A DNA stretch of 64,000 nt from Halorubrum xinjiangense (GCF_900102375.1 NZ_FNBO01000004.1:124001-188000); one strand, 5' to 3'; shown: positions 16,603-24,531, counted from the stretch's first letter. Program-made: numbers and translations. The notes: a model not told the origin generated them from the letters alone.

Positions 16603-17292
16603 TCACCGGCGGCGTCCGCAGATGCTCACGAGGTCGTGGAGGTCGTCGATCTCGTAGGTCGGGTGGCAGGCGAGCTCCGTCGACCGGCGGTGAGGGCGCC
16701 GGATGAACGCGGAGTCGATGCCAGCGTTGTCGGCCGCGCGGACGTCCGACTCGTTGTCGCCGACGAACAGCGCCGTCTCCGCGCCGAGGTCCTCGAGGGC
16801 GCGCTCGATGTAGTACGGGGAGGGCTTCTTGCGCGAGAGGCTGGCCACCGAGGGCTCGCGGCCGTACGCAACCTCGAAGCGGCCCGCGAGCCCGAAGTGG
16901 TCGAGCAGGGCGTCGACGGTCGCCTGCTGATTCGAGGAGACGACGCCGAGCGAGGCGTCCAGCGCGCGGAGGGCGTCGACGTCCTCGTACGGCGTCTTCC
17001 GTCCCTTCCGGGCCGCGTCGATCTGGGCCGCGGCCGCCGTCTCGTCTCTGACCCGCCAGAACTCCGCCGGCTCCACCCCGTAGCGCTCGCAGATGTCCGT
17101 CAGGGTCGCGGGATCGACGCCGACCGCGACGTCGTCGACGTGAGCGAGGTCCGGGTCCTCGACGCCGAGGCTCACGAACGCGTCCCACGCGGCCTCGCGG
17201 AGCGTGTCGAACGGCGTCCGTCCGATCAACACCCCGTCGTTGTCGAGGACGACGGCGTCGTACACGGCTCTCCGTGAGACGGTAACGGGCAA
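16603..17292 (-). CDS. HAD-superfamily phosphatase (phosphoglycolate phosphatase-like)
   Basis: A 229-residue haloacid dehalogenase-type hydrolase. Motif I DNDGVL, motif II VVSSNQQ, motif III lysine in SRKKPSPYYIERAL and motif IV LFVGDNESDVRAADNAG are all present, as is an alpha-helical cap between motifs I and II. Motif I reads DND instead of the more common DxD with Gly-Thr after it, but retains both aspartates. Predicted phosphomonoesterase acting on small metabolites; substrate cannot be assigned. Confidence 0.88.
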   Translation of the reverse strand: MPVTVSRRAVYDAVVLDNDGVLIGRTPFDTLREAAWDAFVSLGVEDPDLAHVDDVAVGVDPATLTDICERYGVEPAEFWRVRDETAAAAQIDAARKGRKTPYEDVDALRALDASLGVVSSNQQATVDALLDHFGLAGRFEVAYGREPSVASLSRKKPSPYYIERALEDLGAETALFVGDNESDVRAADNAGIDSAFIRRPHRRSTELACHPTYEIDDLHDLVSICGRRR

Positions 17293-17321
17293 AAAGGTTT
17301 CACACGCCGAACGGACGGCGC

Positions 17322-17378
17322 CTCAGATGCCGAGCGGCGCCTCAGATGCCGAGCGGCGCCTCAGATGCCGAGCGGGCG
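17322..17378. repeat. Tandem repeat, 3 x 19 nt
   Basis: Three direct copies of CTCAGATGCCGAGCGGCGC at 17322, 17341 and 17360, the third slightly diverged. The unit resembles the 3' end of the small minus-strand gene nearby (CTCAGACGCCGAACAGGCG at 17406), including its stop codon, so it may derive from that gene end. Confidence 0.9.
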
Positions 17379-17406
17379 GCGCTTCACGCGCGGACGGCAC
17401 GACAGC

Positions 17407-17547
17407 TCAGACGCCGAACAGGCGGAGGAAGAGCCCGGCTAGCAGCGCGAGCGTGCCGGCGATCACGCCGATAAACGGGATCGGAACCGGCAGCGGGATC
17501 ACGATCAGCGCGACGCCGAGCGCGATCAGCGCGGTCGAGAGTTTCAC
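17407..17547 (-). CDS. Predicted small membrane protein (46 aa)
   Basis: A GTG-initiated ORF for a 46-residue very hydrophobic protein (ALIALGVALIVIPLPVPIPFIG then VIAGTLALLAGLFLRLFGV). It looks like two membrane segments joined by a Pro-rich turn. Proteins of this size and type are frequent in haloarchaea and are often left unannotated. It lies upstream of the HAD gene on the same strand, with the 19-nt tandem repeat between them. Function unknown. Confidence 0.55.
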   Translation of the reverse strand: MKLSTALIALGVALIVIPLPVPIPFIGVIAGTLALLAGLFLRLFGV

Positions 17548-17673
17548 GAGACGACTTCGGCTCCGACGCCCAAATACCTTCAGGCGGATTTCGACGGTCG
17601 GACGAAACTCGCCGGCGGGCGCGACGACTCCCGCACTTTCAATACCCGGCCCGTCGAATCCTTAGATTGGACT

Positions 17674-18813
17674 ATGAACATCTCTGATATCGCAGTGCCG
17701 GAGTACGTCGAGGTCGACGTCGACGAGCGGCTCGCCAAGGTTCGTTCTATCTTCGAGCGAGAGAACCCGAAGGGCATCGTCGTCGTCGAGGACGGCGAGT
17801 ACGCGGGCGTCGTCGGTGAGAAACAGCTCATGCGCTCGCGAATGGAGGACGACACGAAGGTGTCTGCGGTGATGAAGCCGGCGCCCTCGGTCGACCGCCA
17901 CGAGGACGTCCGCGAGACCGCGCGGCTCCTCGTCGAGGGCGACGTGAAGATCGCCCCCGTCTACGAGGGGGAGAAGCTCTTCGGCATCGTCACGGTCGAC
18001 CAGATCCTCGAGGCCGTCCTCGACAGCCTCGACGCGATCACCGTCGGCCAGATCGCCACCGAGGACGTGATCGGAATCAACGACAAGGACAGCGTCGGCC
18101 GCGCGATTAACCTCCTCCGCGAGAACGGCGTCTCTCGGCTGCCGGCCCTCGACGAGAGCGGCGACCTTGTCGGCGTCGTCACCACGAACGACATCGTCGA
18201 GTTCGTCGTCCGCGACCAGGAGCGACAGGGCAGCGGCGACCGCGCCGGCGACATCGATCGGATGCTCGACATCCCCGTCTACGACATCATGTCGAGCCCC
18301 GTCGTCACGGCGGCGAACGACGAGACGGCGCAGGCGGTCGTCGAGCGCATGTTCGACAACGACGTCTCCGGGCTGGTCGTCACGCCCGAGGGCGCCGACA
18401 CCGTCGCGGGCATGGTGACGAAGACCGACGTGTTGCGCGCGCTCACGTTCACCGAGCAGGACTCGATGGACGTCCAGATCACGAACGTCGACCTGCTGGA
18501 CACGACCTCCCGCGAGCACATCGTCGAGTCCATCGAGCAGGTCGCGGACAAGTACGCGGACATGCACGTCATCCACGCGCACGTCCGGCTCCACGCGCAC
18601 AAGGAGAAGCTCCGCGGCACGCCCCTGATCCAGTGTCAGATCCGCCTCCGCACCAACGAGGGACAGGTCGGCGGCTCCGGCGAGGGGTACGGGGCCGAGC
18701 ACGCCTTCCACGTCGCGCTCGACAAGCTAGAGCGGAACGTCCTCGAGATCAAGGGCGTCAACGCCGACGAGGAGTACCGCGGTCAGCTCCTCCGCAAGCT
18801 CGGCGAGCTGTGA
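17674..18813 (+). CDS. Four-CBS-domain protein with C-terminal ribosome-hibernation-like domain
   Basis: A 379-residue cytoplasmic regulator. CBS domains (adenine-nucleotide sensors) occur at about residues 1-60, 62-120, 125-185 and 200-270, marked by GIVVVEDGEYAGVV, KIAPVYEGEKLFGIV, SRLPALDESGDLVGVV and SGLVVTPEGADTVAGMV. The last about 100 residues (VIHAHVRLHAHKEKLRGTPL to HVALDKLERNVLEIKG) resemble the S30AE/HPF fold, a ribosome-binding module. The pairing suggests control of ribosome dormancy by energy charge, which is inference. A CBS-only reading is certain; the C-terminal assignment is less so. Confidence 0.88.
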   Translation: MNISDIAVPEYVEVDVDERLAKVRSIFERENPKGIVVVEDGEYAGVVGEKQLMRSRMEDDTKVSAVMKPAPSVDRHEDVRETARLLVEGDVKIAPVYEGEKLFGIVTVDQILEAVLDSLDAITVGQIATEDVIGINDKDSVGRAINLLRENGVSRLPALDESGDLVGVVTTNDIVEFVVRDQERQGSGDRAGDIDRMLDIPVYDIMSSPVVTAANDETAQAVVERMFDNDVSGLVVTPEGADTVAGMVTKTDVLRALTFTEQDSMDVQITNVDLLDTTSREHIVESIEQVADKYADMHVIHAHVRLHAHKEKLRGTPLIQCQIRLRTNEGQVGGSGEGYGAEHAFHVALDKLERNVLEIKGVNADEEYRGQLLRKLGEL

Positions 18814-18941
18814 GCCGGTAGCGCCCGCGGTACCGGGCGCGACCGTCACGTCGCCGTCGACGGCTCTCGTCGTTTCGCCGCGAGAATTTCCGTCCTCGTC
18901 TTCGTCTCCTTCGCCGTCCGCTTCGATTCGTCTCTGGAAAC

Positions 18942-19649
18942 TCAGGCGTCGGTCCCCTCCGCGAGCCCGTCCCCGACGATCCGGAATGTCGCGGTGTCGC
19001 CGGCGGGCTTCGAGCGGTGCTTTTCGAGCGTCGCCCGGCGGTTCCCGCCGCGGAACCGGTCGACGCGAAGGATCGCGCCGGTCCAGTGGTTGAGGGTGTT
19101 GCCGCCGAGCGCGCGGTCGCGGTCGCCGTCGGGGTCGGTGAACACCTGGTTCGTGATCACGACGGCGACGTCGTGGCGCCGGGCGAGAGAGAGGAGGTGC
19201 GTCACCTGCTTGGCGACTTTCCGGAGCGACTCGCCGCCCTCGGTGTCGCCGGCGCGCTCCAGCCGGTAGAAGCCCGTGGCGGAGTCTAACACGATAAGCT
19301 CGACTTCCTCGGCGAGCTCCTCCGCGTCGCGGACCGCCTCGCGCTGGTCGTCGAAGTCGTACGCCTCCGAGATCACCAGCCGGGAGGCGAGCTCCTCGAG
19401 CGTGTCACCGCCGTCGGCTCGGTCGAGCCGCCCCTCGGCCAGCTGCTCGAAGCGGTCGATCGACAGCCCCTCGGTGTCGATGTAGAGGGCGCGGTCGCCG
19501 TCGGCCGCGACCCCGACCGACGCGGCGAGCGCGAGGTTCGTCTTCCCGGCGGCCGGCGGGCCGTACACCTGCGTGACGACGCCGCGCTCGAAGCCGCCGC
19601 CCAACAGCTCGTCGACCGGGCGACAGCCGGTCGGGATCGGATCGGTCAC
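18942..19649 (-). CDS. radB: DNA repair and recombination protein RadB
   Basis: A 235-residue RecA-family recombinase paralogue of archaea, with only the ATPase core and no N-terminal HhH domain. Walker A is VYGPPAAGKTNLAL and Walker B is VELIVLDSATGFYR; the start MTDPIPTGCRPVDELLGGGF is typical of RadB. It is thought to assist RadA in homologous recombination. GTG is the start, supported by a TATA element 25-32 nt upstream. It is monocistronic here. Confidence 0.95.
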   Translation of the reverse strand: MTDPIPTGCRPVDELLGGGFERGVVTQVYGPPAAGKTNLALAASVGVAADGDRALYIDTEGLSIDRFEQLAEGRLDRADGGDTLEELASRLVISEAYDFDDQREAVRDAEELAEEVELIVLDSATGFYRLERAGDTEGGESLRKVAKQVTHLLSLARRHDVAVVITNQVFTDPDGDRDRALGGNTLNHWTGAILRVDRFRGGNRRATLEKHRSKPAGDTATFRIVGDGLAEGTDA

Positions 19650-19673
19650 TGAGGAGGGATTCGCCCGCGCTCG

Positions 19674-19681
19674 TATTTAAA
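19674..19681 (-). promoter_or_regulatory. TATA box of radB
   Basis: TTTAAATA on the minus strand, 25-32 nt before the GTG at 19649. It supports the GTG start and a leaderless transcript. Confidence 0.65.
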
Positions 19682-19846
19682 CGGTCGATCGCGTCGCTCG
19701 TCGAACAGCGGCCGGTGCGTATCGGGGGACGGCCGTCGCTCGTCGGGATGTGATAAGTGTGAAAGAAACGGAGATGGCGCCGATCACGTGGAGCGACGGC
19801 CGAGATCCGGTAGTGCGTGCGGACGCGTCGTCCGCGGTGTGGGGGA

Positions 19847-20053
19847 TTAGTTGCGGACGAGGTTCGTCGCGCGGGGTCCCTTGGGGGACGATTCGATGTC
19901 GAATTCCACTTCCTGACCCTCCTCGAGGTCCGGGCCGCCGACGTCTTCCATGTGGAAGAACACGTCTTCGTCGTCGTCGAGGTCGCCGTCGTCAGTCGAG
20001 ATGAAACCGTAGCCGCCAGTGTCGTTGAAGAAATCAACCTTACCGTTTGCCAT
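19847..20053 (-). CDS. cspA: Cold-shock protein (CspA family)
   Basis: A 68-residue single-stranded nucleic-acid-binding protein with one cold-shock domain. RNP1 is GGYGFIS and RNP2 is DVFFHMEDV; the start MANGKVDFFNDTGGYGFI is diagnostic. The acidic loop DDGDLDDDED is a halophilic adaptation. It probably acts as an RNA chaperone. An in-frame open stretch upstream is not part of the gene, since the protein ends match the family exactly from this ATG. Confidence 0.96.
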   Translation of the reverse strand: MANGKVDFFNDTGGYGFISTDDGDLDDDEDVFFHMEDVGGPDLEEGQEVEFDIESSPKGPRATNLVRN

Positions 20054-20263
20054 TGCGAATAAACGTACAGCCCGCCTGGGGATAACCCTTGCGAGGGGCA
20101 CGGTACCACGGGGGTTCCGGACGTTCGTCCACCGGTAGAAGTTCAACGAGTAGCGACGGTTCACGACCACTGGAGCCGCTCTTCGGGCGCTCCGGGTCGT
20201 GTTCAGCGCGCGCCACCAGCCGCGGGGTTCATTTACGCGCGACCACGTAGGTCGGACAACGAC

Positions 20264-20959
20264 ATGGACCGCCGCCACTTCCTCCGCTCGCTCGCCGCGG
20301 CCGGCGCCGCCGCCGGCGCGACCGCCACGGCCGGCTGCGCCGGCGTTATCGGCGATTCCGGTCCCGAGGGAACGATCCTCGGCCCGCCCGAACAGAGCCG
20401 CGGGGATCCGGTCCACCCGATCCAAGGCGACGAGATGCCCGAGTTCACCGTCCCCGACCCGATCACGGGCGAGGAGATATCGACGGCGCAGTTCGAGGGC
20501 GAGCGCGCGTTCCTGTGGACGATGTTTTATACTAACTGCCCTGACGGCGTCTGTCCGGCGCTCATCCTCCGACTGCGGCGCGCACAGGAGGTCGCCGCGG
20601 AGGAGGGATTCGGAGACGAAGCGGCGTTCCTCCCCACCACGTTCGACCCTGAGCGTGACACCGAGGAGGCCCTCCGCGAGTACGCGAGCCAGCGCGGGGT
20701 TGACCTCGACGCCGGAAACTGGCACTTCCTCCGCCCAGAGACGTACGAGAGCGGACAGGAGCTGTTCGACGAGCAGTTCGGGCTCAAAATCCAGAAGTCG
20801 TTCGACAACGACTACGAGAGCCTAGAGTACACGTTCCCGCACTACGGACTCATCCTCCTCGTCAACAAGCGTGGGATTGTCGAGCGGGCGTACCCGCGCG
20901 GGCCGACCACCGACGTCGAACGGCTCGTGGACGACTTCCGACGGGTGGTCACGGCGTGA
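20264..20959 (+). CDS. SCO1/SenC-family protein, Tat lipoprotein-like
   Basis: A 231-residue exported thioredoxin-fold protein. It has a twin-arginine-like start (MDRRHFLRSLAAAG) and a lipobox (ATAGCAGVIG). The copper/redox motif reads NCPDGVCPAL, a CxxxxC with one residue more than the usual SCO CxxxC; the metal-ligand His is probably in FPHYGLILLVN. SCO proteins deliver copper to cytochrome oxidase or act as thiol reductants. The next gene overlaps by 4 nt and encodes a TlpA-like protein, followed by CcdA, so a redox cassette is likely. Confidence 0.85.
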   Translation: MDRRHFLRSLAAAGAAAGATATAGCAGVIGDSGPEGTILGPPEQSRGDPVHPIQGDEMPEFTVPDPITGEEISTAQFEGERAFLWTMFYTNCPDGVCPALILRLRRAQEVAAEEGFGDEAAFLPTTFDPERDTEEALREYASQRGVDLDAGNWHFLRPETYESGQELFDEQFGLKIQKSFDNDYESLEYTFPHYGLILLVNKRGIVERAYPRGPTTDVERLVDDFRRVVTA

Positions 20960-21564
20960 GGCGACGAGACCTGTTGGCCGGCCTCGCGAGCGTCGGGGTG
21001 CTCGGGGGGGCGGGCGCCGTCGCGACCGGGGGAGTCCCCAACTCGCTCGGTGGAAGCGTCCTCGACGGGGAATCCGACGAACTCGGCGAAAACGGCTCCG
21101 AAAGTAGCGACACCGACAGCGGCAGACCGGAGCCGATCGAGCCGGTGACGATCGACACTATCGAGGCGCCCGGTAGTCGCGACGGCGAGGTGACGATTCC
21201 GGCGCCGGATCGGCCGACGTTCGTCGACTTCTTCGGGACGTGGTGTCCTCCCTGCGCGGAGCAGATGCCAGCCCTCGCGGAGGCCCACGATCGGATCGGC
21301 GACGAGGTGCTGTTCGTCTCCGTGACGACGGAGCCAGTCGGCGAGAGAATTAGCGAGGACAAGGTGGTGGATTGGTGGCATAAACACGACGGTGACTGGC
21401 TTGTCGCCGCCGATGTCTCGGCCGAACTCGCGGCGCGGTTTCCGATCGGGAAATACCCGAGCGCCCGGGCCATCGACGCCTCCGGCCGGGTCCAGTGGGC
21501 GACCTCCGGAACCCACACGACCGAGGAGTTCGTCGCGGGCATCGAGCGCGCGCTCGACGGATGA
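20956..21564 (+). CDS. TlpA-like thioredoxin-fold protein, exported
   Basis: A 202-residue protein with GTG start overlapping the preceding TGA (GTGA). A short Tat/Sec-like N-terminus (RRRDLLAGLASVGVLGGAGAV) suggests export or anchoring. The redox centre is FFGTWCPPCAEQMPAL (CxxC), followed by the cis-Pro region GKYPSARAIDASG. It probably receives electrons from the adjacent CcdA across the membrane and reduces disulfides outside, perhaps on the SCO protein or apocytochromes. Confidence 0.9.
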   Translation: MRRRDLLAGLASVGVLGGAGAVATGGVPNSLGGSVLDGESDELGENGSESSDTDSGRPEPIEPVTIDTIEAPGSRDGEVTIPAPDRPTFVDFFGTWCPPCAEQMPALAEAHDRIGDEVLFVSVTTEPVGERISEDKVVDWWHKHDGDWLVAADVSAELAARFPIGKYPSARAIDASGRVQWATSGTHTTEEFVAGIERALDG

Positions 21565-21580
21565 CGGGGCTATCTGACCG

Positions 21581-22246
21581 ATGACCGACGTCTCGCTCGC
21601 GACGAACGTCCCGTTCGCCGTCACCGCCGGCGTCGCGACGTTCTTCTCGCCGTGCGCGTACCCCCTCCTGCCGGGGTACGTCGGCTTCTACGTGAACTCC
21701 GTCGAGGCCGACTCCGCGTCGGTCCTCGGCGCGGGGGTGCGCGGCGTCGCGGCCGCGCTGGGCGTGCTGGCGACGTTCGCGCTGCTCGCGGGCGCCACCG
21801 TCCGGGTCGGCTACTCGACGCTGTCGAACATCACCGTGTTCGAGACGCTCGTCGGCGCGCTGCTCATCCTCTTCGGGCTGCTCGTGGCGTCCGGGCGCAC
21901 GCCGTCGATATCGGTGCCGCTGCCCGAGCGGCGGTCGAGCGTGTTCGGGTTCGGGGTCTTCGGCGCGGGGTACGCGCTCGCCGGCGCGGGCTGTGTGGCG
22001 CCGGTGTTCCTCGGCGTCGTCGCCCGCGCGATCGCGCTCCCGTCGGAGGCGGCGCTCCTCGTCATCGCGGTCTACGCCGGCACCGTGGCCGTCCTGATGG
22101 CCGCGACCACCGTCGCGACCGGCGTCGGCCTCGTCAGCAACGCCAACCGGGTGATGACACACGCCGGACTCCTGAAGCGGATCGCGGGCGCCGTGATGGT
22201 CGTCGCGGGCGCCGGCCAGCTGTACCTCTCGCTGGTCGTGTACTGA
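21581..22246 (+). CDS. ccdA: CcdA-family transmembrane thiol electron carrier
   Basis: A 221-residue membrane protein with six predicted helices in two repeats. The paired cysteines are in FFSPCAYPLLPGYVGF and AGAGCVAPVFLGVV, matching DsbD/CcdA. It carries reducing equivalents from cytoplasmic thioredoxin to exported thioredoxin-like proteins. It starts 17 nt after the TlpA-like gene and completes the SCO-TlpA-CcdA operon. The exported partners are likely used in cytochrome oxidase or cytochrome c assembly. Confidence 0.92.
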   Translation: MTDVSLATNVPFAVTAGVATFFSPCAYPLLPGYVGFYVNSVEADSASVLGAGVRGVAAALGVLATFALLAGATVRVGYSTLSNITVFETLVGALLILFGLLVASGRTPSISVPLPERRSSVFGFGVFGAGYALAGAGCVAPVFLGVVARAIALPSEAALLVIAVYAGTVAVLMAATTVATGVGLVSNANRVMTHAGLLKRIAGAVMVVAGAGQLYLSLVVY

Positions 22247-22314
22247 GGCCGGAGCCGCGCGGCGAGACCCGAGCGGTCGTGCTGCGCGCCGTGAAAGCGC
22301 TCTTTGTCTCTCCC

Positions 22315-22420
22315 TTGACATCCTCCCCGCGCTGAAGCGCGAGGATTCCCACGGCACCGTGCCGCTGGGTTGGGATATTGTGGTTTACGACGTGACCCGT
22401 TCTTGAGGTGCGAATACACC
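22315..22420 (-). ncRNA. Predicted omega RNA (reRNA) scaffold of TnpB, element 2
   Basis: By analogy with other IS200/IS605 elements, the guide RNA spans the tnpB 3' end and right end. The region has a strong hairpin (CCTCGCGC-TTCA-GCGCGGGG) and ends in GTCAAG. The guide would begin in host DNA with GGAGAGACAAAGAGCG. The 5' limit is a guess. Confidence 0.4.
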
Positions 22421-23662
22421 AGCTTCCTTGTCAAACAGGAACGTCGATGGCTGTGCCAACCAGCCGTTACTCCTATTCACCGACAGATTCGGTGAACTCG
22501 GAGATACTTTCTGTCGGATGTTCTCAGCGCCGTTCACGTCAGCGTTCGCCACTGTACCGCAGTCGTCGCAGACGTACAACCCACGTTCAACACGGTTCGC
22601 GTCACGTTTGCGACCACAGCACGAGCACGACTTCGACGTGTCCTCCTCGGAGACTTCCTCGACGACAATACCTTCCATCTCCGCCTTGTATTCGAGGAGG
22701 TCGGTGAATCGGTCGAATGCCCACGAGTGTAAGTCGAGATTGCCGTGTTTTCCCCAGTTTTTCGACTCATCAGTGTCATCGTCTTCGCGAATCCCTGAGA
22801 GATCACCCACTACAATCGTTCCAACACCTTCCTCAACACACCGCTGGATGATGTGTTTCGAGAGCGTGTGGAAATAGTGGGTACGACGAGCCGACTTTTT
22901 CTGGTTCAGCCGGGTGGCCTGCTCGGAGTTCGAGTCATCACACCGGGCAATCCGCTTGCTGAAGTAGTAGTCGTCCTGCTTCAGACAGTTCAGCGGATAC
23001 AAATCGCTGTGACCGTCCTCGTAGGCGAGCGCGGCGAAGTTGTTGATCCCGAGATCAACGCCCACCGTCTTCTCACCGGGGGCTTCAGCCACGTCGATCT
23101 CGACCTTACAGACGAAGTGTAGTTTCCATTCCTCACCCGCCCAAACTGTCCGAACCTGTTGGACGTTCTCGACGGTGGAGAGATCAACGTCGGGGCGGGT
23201 TTGGTACTCACAGAGGATGAAGTCCGACCAATACTCCTTGAGGTTCGACCCCTTTGAGAGTCGAACGCGGTTGTACTGGGTATCGAGTTTGAAGCCAGCG
23301 GCTTTGAACGTCACCGTCGAACGCGGGTGCTCCTCGCCGTGTTTGCGGTAGCCGGGCGGGTTCGCTCTCGTATCTCCGTTGCGTCGTTTGCCGTACCAGC
23401 CGTTGAACGCCTCAGCGAGTTCTTGAAGGACTCGCTGACTTGACTGCGAATGTAAGTCATCATAGCGTTCGTGGGTTTTGAGGTACGTGGTGAGTTCGTT
23501 GTGGTTCGGGATATAATCGATTTTATCCCAAATCCGACTACATGTCCACCGTCCGACGTTCCAGAGTTTCGAGGCAGCGAACCCGAGCGAATCAAGGTCG
23601 TCTTGCACTCGAGACTGGTTCCGTATGGAAGCGGTGTAGGTGCGGGTGACGACCTGTTTCAC
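22385..23662 (-). CDS. tnpB: TnpB, RNA-guided nuclease with rearranged RuvC active site
   Basis: A 425-residue TnpB. Asp203 (GVDLGINNF) and Asp375 (NADVNGAENI) of the RuvC triad are present, but the position of the central glutamate is Gly286 (TIVVGDLSGIR). A substitute acidic residue, Glu339 in VSEEDTSKSC, stands where element 1 has Pro319. Such a relocated glutamate is known for Fanzors and a subset of TnpBs. The zinc ribbon CSCCG...CDDC is intact. No frameshift or stop is seen, so the protein should be made and may be active. There is no tnpA partner. Confidence 0.93.
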   Translation of the reverse strand: MKQVVTRTYTASIRNQSRVQDDLDSLGFAASKLWNVGRWTCSRIWDKIDYIPNHNELTTYLKTHERYDDLHSQSSQRVLQELAEAFNGWYGKRRNGDTRANPPGYRKHGEEHPRSTVTFKAAGFKLDTQYNRVRLSKGSNLKEYWSDFILCEYQTRPDVDLSTVENVQQVRTVWAGEEWKLHFVCKVEIDVAEAPGEKTVGVDLGINNFAALAYEDGHSDLYPLNCLKQDDYYFSKRIARCDDSNSEQATRLNQKKSARRTHYFHTLSKHIIQRCVEEGVGTIVVGDLSGIREDDDTDESKNWGKHGNLDLHSWAFDRFTDLLEYKAEMEGIVVEEVSEEDTSKSCSCCGRKRDANRVERGLYVCDDCGTVANADVNGAENIRQKVSPSSPNLSVNRSNGWLAQPSTFLFDKEAGVFAPQERVTS

Positions 23663-23846
23663 TATACGTAACCTATATAAATAAAATTACTTGAAGGCTT
23701 GGATTGGAGCAGCGTGGAATATCCAGCCGTGCCATCGACCGGTGGATTGTGGAGAGTAATGTCGGATTCATCCCCGCGCTAAAGCGCGAGGCTTTCTCCT
23801 TGATTCTCCGTAAGTTCTTAAGCGATACCGCGGAATCTCCGCACAG

Positions 23847-23864
23847 CCGAACCGACAGGTTCGG
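23847..23864. repeat. Inverted repeat upstream of the AIM24-like gene
   Basis: CCGAACC-GACA-GGTTCGG, 7-bp arms with a 4-nt loop, ends 10 nt before the ATG at 23875. It could be an operator or a leader hairpin. A TTCTTAAG stretch at 23814-23821 lies upstream. Confidence 0.6.
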
Positions 23865-23874
23865 TCCCCGTACT

Positions 23875-24531
23875 ATGAAGCTCGACGATTTCACCGCCGC
23901 GAACGCACCGACCGACAGCGCGGAACCGTTCCAGCGCGAGAACAGCTACACCCTAGACGTCGACGTCGACGGCACCGTCATGGCGAAGGCGGGCTCGATG
24001 GTGGCGTACACGGGCGACGTCTCCTTCACCGGGAAGGCCTCCGCCGAGGGCGGCATCACCGGCTTCCTCAAGGAGGCCGCCACCGGCGAGGGGACGCCGA
24101 TCATGGCCGTCGAGGGGCAGGGCCACGTCTACTTCGCAGACGACGGCAAGAAGGTCCAGGTGATCGAGCTTGGCGCCGGTGAGTCGATCACGGTCAACGG
24201 CGAGGACGTACTCGCCTTCGAGGAGTCGCTCTCCTACGAGATCAGCGCAATCGACAGCCTCGCCGGCGCGCTCGCCGGCGGCTTCAGCAACGTCTACCTC
24301 GAAGGCCCGGGCTACGTCGCGCTCACCACCCACGGCGACCCGATCGTCTTAGAACCGCCGGTTGCGACCGACCCGAGCGCGACCGTCGCGTGGGGCGGCA
24401 CCTCGCCGGACGTGGAGGTCAACCGGAGTCTCTCGGACATGATCGGCCAAGAGTCCGGCGAGCGATATCAGATGCGTTTCGACGGCGACAGCGGCTTCGT
24501 CGTGGTCCAGCCGCGGGAAGAACACGTCTGA
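23875..24531 (+). CDS. AIM24-family protein (TIGR00266 type)
   Basis: A 218-residue beta-rich protein of the AIM24 family, found in all domains; the yeast mitochondrial member supports respiratory complex assembly, but the prokaryotic role is unclear. Family features include ENSYTLDVDVDGTVMAKAGSMVAYTG near the start and the Gly-rich repeats GGITGFLKEAATGEGTPIMAVEG and GALAGGFSNVYLEGPGYVALTT. It is probably cytoplasmic. The start is the ATG at the conserved MKLDDF; longer upstream frames run into the IS element end. Confidence 0.88.
   Translation: MKLDDFTAANAPTDSAEPFQRENSYTLDVDVDGTVMAKAGSMVAYTGDVSFTGKASAEGGITGFLKEAATGEGTPIMAVEGQGHVYFADDGKKVQVIELGAGESITVNGEDVLAFEESLSYEISAIDSLAGALAGGFSNVYLEGPGYVALTTHGDPIVLEPPVATDPSATVAWGGTSPDVEVNRSLSDMIGQESGERYQMRFDGDSGFVVVQPREEHV

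Larger units (their letters stand above)
22314..23800 (-). mobile_element. IS200/IS605-family element with tnpB only (IS1341 type)
   Basis: Read on the minus strand: left end near 23,800 (hairpin CCTCGCGC-TTTA-GCGCGGGG, about 23,772-23,791), an intact tnpB, and right end near 22,314 (hairpin at about 22,325-22,352, then GTCAAG). No transposase gene is present, so movement would need a TnpA in trans. A 14-15 nt motif near the left end (GGAATATCCAGCCGT, 23,716-23,730) is nearly the same as one in element 1 (3,935-3,948). The left boundary is approximate. Confidence 0.8.

Noticed and set aside
23673-23894. Remnant of a tnpA gene upstream of the solo tnpB
   Set aside because: The 73-codon minus-strand frame lacks HUH and tyrosine motifs, so element 2 is taken to have no transposase rather than a broken one.
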